Source: Prosthecobacter sp. (GTDB taxonomy: Bacteria > Verrucomicrobiota > Verrucomicrobiia > Verrucomicrobiales > Verrucomicrobiaceae). Taken from it: a stretch of 36,069 nt of DNA. How positions within the stretch are numbered: position 1 is the stretch's first letter; every line of letters starts with the position of its first letter. A program made the position numbers and the translations under genes. The notes below the pieces were generated by a model. It saw only the letters and a list, made by a program, of their open reading frames with translations. It ran no database searches and was not told the DNA's origin. Below are positions 33,964-36,069 of the stretch, in pieces. The stretch spans positions 1 to 36,069 of the forward strand of contig NZ_JAQSEA010000157.1 in the NCBI RefSeq assembly GCF_029946185.1, in the 5' to 3' direction.

Positions 33964-34530
33964 ATGGACCCTGAACTGACGATGATGGAGGCCGAAGAGG
34001 CCATGACGAGGGCGGTGGAGCACGCCATCCACGAATTCGCCACGGTGCGCACGGGCAAGGCCTCGCCGACGCTGGTGGAAAACATGGACGTGCATGTGAT
34101 GAGCTACGGCAGCCACATGAAGCTGAAGCAGCTTGCGATGATCACCACGCCGGACGCGCGGCTGATCCGCATCGAGCCCTTTGATTCCTCCACACTGCAG
34201 GACATCGACCGTGCGATCCGTGAATCACGTCTCGGCTTGAACGGCAGCATTGAAGGCAAGGTGATCCGCCTGCCGATTCCTTCCCTTTCCACCGAACGCC
34301 GCGAGCAGATGGTGAAGATGTGCAAGACCTTGGGCGAAGACGCTCGTGTTCGCGTGCGCTCCGCCCGTCGTGACAGTCTGGAAACCATCAAGAAAGGTGA
34401 GAAGGAAGGCTTCATCACCGAGGACGACCTCCATCGCATGGAGAAGGAAATTCAGGTGATGACGGACAAGAAGATCGCGGAAATCGACCAGCATGTGGCG
34501 TCGAAAGAGAAAGAGATCATGACGGTCTAG
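33964..34530 (+). CDS. frr: Ribosome recycling factor
   Basis: 188 residues, the normal size for RRF (about 185). Together with EF-G it splits the post-termination ribosome. Typical features: an N-terminal helix with MTRAVEHAIHEFATVRTGKASPTLVE, the domain II block PDARLIRIEPFDSSTLQDIDRAI, and the C-terminal helices LPIPSLSTERREQMVKMCK, RVRSARRDSLETIKK and EDDLHRMEKEIQVMTDKK. The pyrH-frr arrangement is ancestral. A long inverted repeat with a T-run follows the stop and probably ends the transcript. Confidence 0.97.
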   Translation: MDPELTMMEAEEAMTRAVEHAIHEFATVRTGKASPTLVENMDVHVMSYGSHMKLKQLAMITTPDARLIRIEPFDSSTLQDIDRAIRESRLGLNGSIEGKVIRLPIPSLSTERREQMVKMCKTLGEDARVRVRSARRDSLETIKKGEKEGFITEDDLHRMEKEIQVMTDKKIAEIDQHVASKEKEIMTV

Positions 34531-34539
34531 GCCGATCTG

Positions 34540-34630
34540 GTTTCAAGTTTGAGGTTTCAAGTTTCAAGTTCACGCTGAAACGGTGCCTCTGAAAACTTGG
34601 AACTTTAAACCTGAAACCTGGAACTTTTTT
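34540..34630 (+). terminator. Long imperfect inverted repeat with T-run after frr
   Basis: A 31-base left arm (34540-34570, starting GTTTCAAGTTTGAGG) pairs with a right arm (34594-34624) at about 26 of 31 positions, with a 23-nt loop. Six T follow at 34625-34630. It can act as a Rho-independent terminator for pyrH-frr. The arms consist of repeated GTTTCAAG-like units, so it may equally be a miniature repeat. The T-run ends two bases before the next gene's ATG at 34633. Confidence 0.6.
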
Positions 34631-34632
34631 GG

Positions 34633-35310
34633 ATGTTTCCCGCCCGCGACTACCTCGACCTCACCCACACGAAGCATGGCATCCTGTTTCCGGATGACTC
34701 GCCCGTGTGGACGGCGTTGACGCGGATTGAATCGTATCTGGATTTCCGGCTGCAGCGCGAGATTCGCGTGCAGGTGCCGCCGGGCGCATTCATCGGCGAG
34801 GATGTGTTCATTGACGAAGGCACAACACTGGAGCCCGGCGCGGTGATCAAAGGCCCGGCGTGGATCGGCCGCAACTGCCAGATTCGGGCGGGCTGCTACA
34901 TTCGCGAGAACGTGATCATCGGCGACGGCTGTGTGCTAGGGAACTCCTGTGAGTTCAAGAACTGCGTGGTCTTCGACGGCTGCGAGATCCCACATTACAA
35001 CTACGTGGGCGACTCGATCCTCGGTCACAAGGCGCATCTGGCTGCTGGTGTGATCCTTTCCAATGTGCGGCTGGACCGCCTGGAGGTCACCGTCAAGACT
35101 GACACGGATGTCATTTCCACCAGTCTGCGGAAATTTGGCGCGATCGTGGGTGATTACGCCGAGATCGGCTGCAACAGTGTGATCAGTCCCGGCAGCATCA
35201 TCGGCCGCCGTTGTGTCATCTATCCGCTGTCGCATTTCAGCGGTGTGCTGGAGGCCGATCTTATGCTTAAGACGCGGCAGACGCAGCAGGTGGTCAAGCG
35301 GAGGAGGTAG
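34633..35310 (+). CDS. Left-handed beta-helix (hexapeptide) sugar-nucleotide-enzyme-like protein
   Basis: 225 residues. The first about 50 (FPARDYLDLTHTKHGILFPDDSPVWTALTRIESYLDF) form a helical lead. Residues about 50-205 have the [LIV]-G-x4 hexapeptide repeat of a left-handed beta-helix: VFIDEGTTLEPGAVIKGPAWIGRNC, YIRENVIIGDGCVLGNSCE, VGDSILGHKAHLAAGVIL and VGDYAEIGCNSVISPGSIIGRRC. This resembles the C-terminal acyltransferase part of GlmU. There is no N-terminal Rossmann nucleotidyltransferase, so it is a free acyltransferase-type helix. The inserted FKNCVVFDGCEIPHYNYVGDSILGH fits the GlmU/LpxA-like active region. Function is inferred; the acceptor is unknown. It lies close behind frr but beyond the terminator-like repeat. 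Confidence 0.85.
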   Translation: MFPARDYLDLTHTKHGILFPDDSPVWTALTRIESYLDFRLQREIRVQVPPGAFIGEDVFIDEGTTLEPGAVIKGPAWIGRNCQIRAGCYIRENVIIGDGCVLGNSCEFKNCVVFDGCEIPHYNYVGDSILGHKAHLAAGVILSNVRLDRLEVTVKTDTDVISTSLRKFGAIVGDYAEIGCNSVISPGSIIGRRCVIYPLSHFSGVLEADLMLKTRQTQQVVKRRR

Positions 35311-35364
35311 CAGCAGGATTGAATACAATTCTGCTCGTGGGAGTCAGAGCAACATCCCACGTTT

Positions 35365-36069
35365 ATGAAATTCCATTTTCGCCCGCTCTTCGTCGTTTCA
35401 GCCCTCTTGTCGCTGGCGAGTTGTGACAAACCCACGCCGACTGCAGATGCCGCGCCTCTTGCGGTGGAGTCGGACAACCAGCTTGCTGATGCACGTGACG
35501 CCTTGCAGCGCCAGGCTTTGGAGATTGAAACGAAGACGGCCTTAATGGACAAGCAACTGGCGGAGATGGCGCAGTCCCTCAAGGAGCGTGACAATGCGGA
35601 ACTGCGCAGTTCACTGGATGCCCTGAAGCAGCAGAATGACGAGCTGCGTGTGCAGGCGGATGCAGCGCGGCAGCAGAGCGACGCGATCACCCAGCGAATC
35701 GCCGTCACACCCCCGCAGAATGTAGCGCCGCAGCCCATGGCGGCTCCTGATTATTCGGTGTTCTATGAGGGGCTAGCGCCTTATGGCCACTGGTCTGAGG
35801 TGAATGGCTACGGCTACTGCTGGCGGCCTACGATCACCGTGGCGGGCTGGCGGCCCTATGTGGATGGCTGCTGGGTATGGTCATCGCTCGGCTGGGCATG
35901 GCAGACGAACGAGCCTTTTGGCTGGGCGACCTATCACTACGGCCGCTGGGTGGATCTGGCGCGCTACGGCTGGATCTGGGTGCCGGGCAGCGACTGGGCA
36001 CCGGCGTGGGTGGCATGGCGTCAAAGCCGCGATTGCGTGGGCTGGGCCCCACTGCCGCCGGAGCCGGGC
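35365..36069 (+). CDS. DUF6600-like lipoprotein with coiled coil (3' end outside window)
   Basis: 235 codons are open to the right edge. The N-terminus (VVSALLSLASCDKP) has a lipobox LASC with the Cys at residue 20, so it is an exported lipoprotein. A long amphipathic region (about residues 38-110: LADARDALQRQALEIE..., LKQQNDELRVQADAARQQ) predicts a coiled coil. After a Pro-rich linker comes a Trp/Tyr/Gly-rich domain with repeated 'YGHW.EV.GYGYCWRP', 'GWRPYVDGCWVW', 'GWAWQTNEPFGWATYHYGRW', 'GWIWVPGSDWAPAWVAWR' and 'GWAPLPP'. That pattern is the DUF6600/YXWGXW-type domain frequent in Gram-negative and PVC exported proteins. Function is unknown. Confidence 0.85.
   Translation, partial: MKFHFRPLFVVSALLSLASCDKPTPTADAAPLAVESDNQLADARDALQRQALEIETKTALMDKQLAEMAQSLKERDNAELRSSLDALKQQNDELRVQADAARQQSDAITQRIAVTPPQNVAPQPMAAPDYSVFYEGLAPYGHWSEVNGYGYCWRPTITVAGWRPYVDGCWVWSSLGWAWQTNEPFGWATYHYGRWVDLARYGWIWVPGSDWAPAWVAWRQSRDCVGWAPLPPEPG

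Overview
The window looks like a chromosomal segment of a Verrucomicrobiota bacterium, probably of the Prosthecobacter/Verrucomicrobium type. I infer this from gene content: a very large 'membrane-bound dehydrogenase + HEAT + CxxCH heme-binding' protein of the kind typical of Planctomycetes and Verrucomicrobia, many secreted proteins of unknown function (ThuA, NIPSNAP, SBBP-like propeller, DUF6600-like), autotransporter-associated beta-strand repeats, weak Shine-Dalgarno signals, and many short palindromic repeats between genes. No rRNA, tRNA or CRISPR array was seen.

Layout, left to right. 1-3927 (minus) is the N-terminal 1,309 codons of a giant secreted beta-strand-repeat protein that runs off the left edge. 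4158-5687 (plus) holds a Tat-exported metallophosphoesterase and a TerB-like protein. 5872-10059 (minus) is a compact three-gene cluster: a membrane-anchored proline-rich protein, a receiver/kinase/TM/FGE-domain fusion whose signalling motifs are all degenerate, and a small exported protein. pabB follows divergently. 11.4-13.7 kb is an accessory patch: a degraded VapBC-like locus, hairpin repeats, and an AT-richer two-gene cassette lying between two related direct repeats. 13.7-18.8 kb (plus) encodes exported proteins: an alpha/beta hydrolase, a probable helical-barrel protein, NIPSNAP, a beta-propeller protein and a 3D-domain protein, with a second VapBC-like relic in the middle. 19.1-25.1 kb has an acyl-CoA synthetase, ThuA, a REP-associated tyrosine transposase (RAYT) beside a hairpin cluster, class I fumarase coupled to a small protein, a RelE/ParE-type toxin-antitoxin pair and MoaE. 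25.3-30.3 kb is the giant heme-binding protein and a small membrane protein. 30.5-33.1 kb (minus) has two overlapping PLP transsulfuration enzymes. 33.2-35.3 kb (plus) has pyrH, frr and a left-handed beta-helix protein. The right edge cuts a DUF6600-like lipoprotein.

The best candidate for an undescribed system is the 5.9-10.1 kb cluster. Its central protein joins a receiver-like domain (Glu at the phosphoacceptor site), a kinase fold lacking the catalytic Lys, HRD Asp and DFG Asp, one membrane span and an FGE/sulfatase-modifying-factor-like domain. It reads as a catalytically silent transmembrane scaffold or sensor. The second candidate is the two-gene cassette at 12.2-13.0 kb. Two genes at the window edges (1-3927 minus and 35365-36069 plus) have no stop inside the window. 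They were found by translating the sequence directly.
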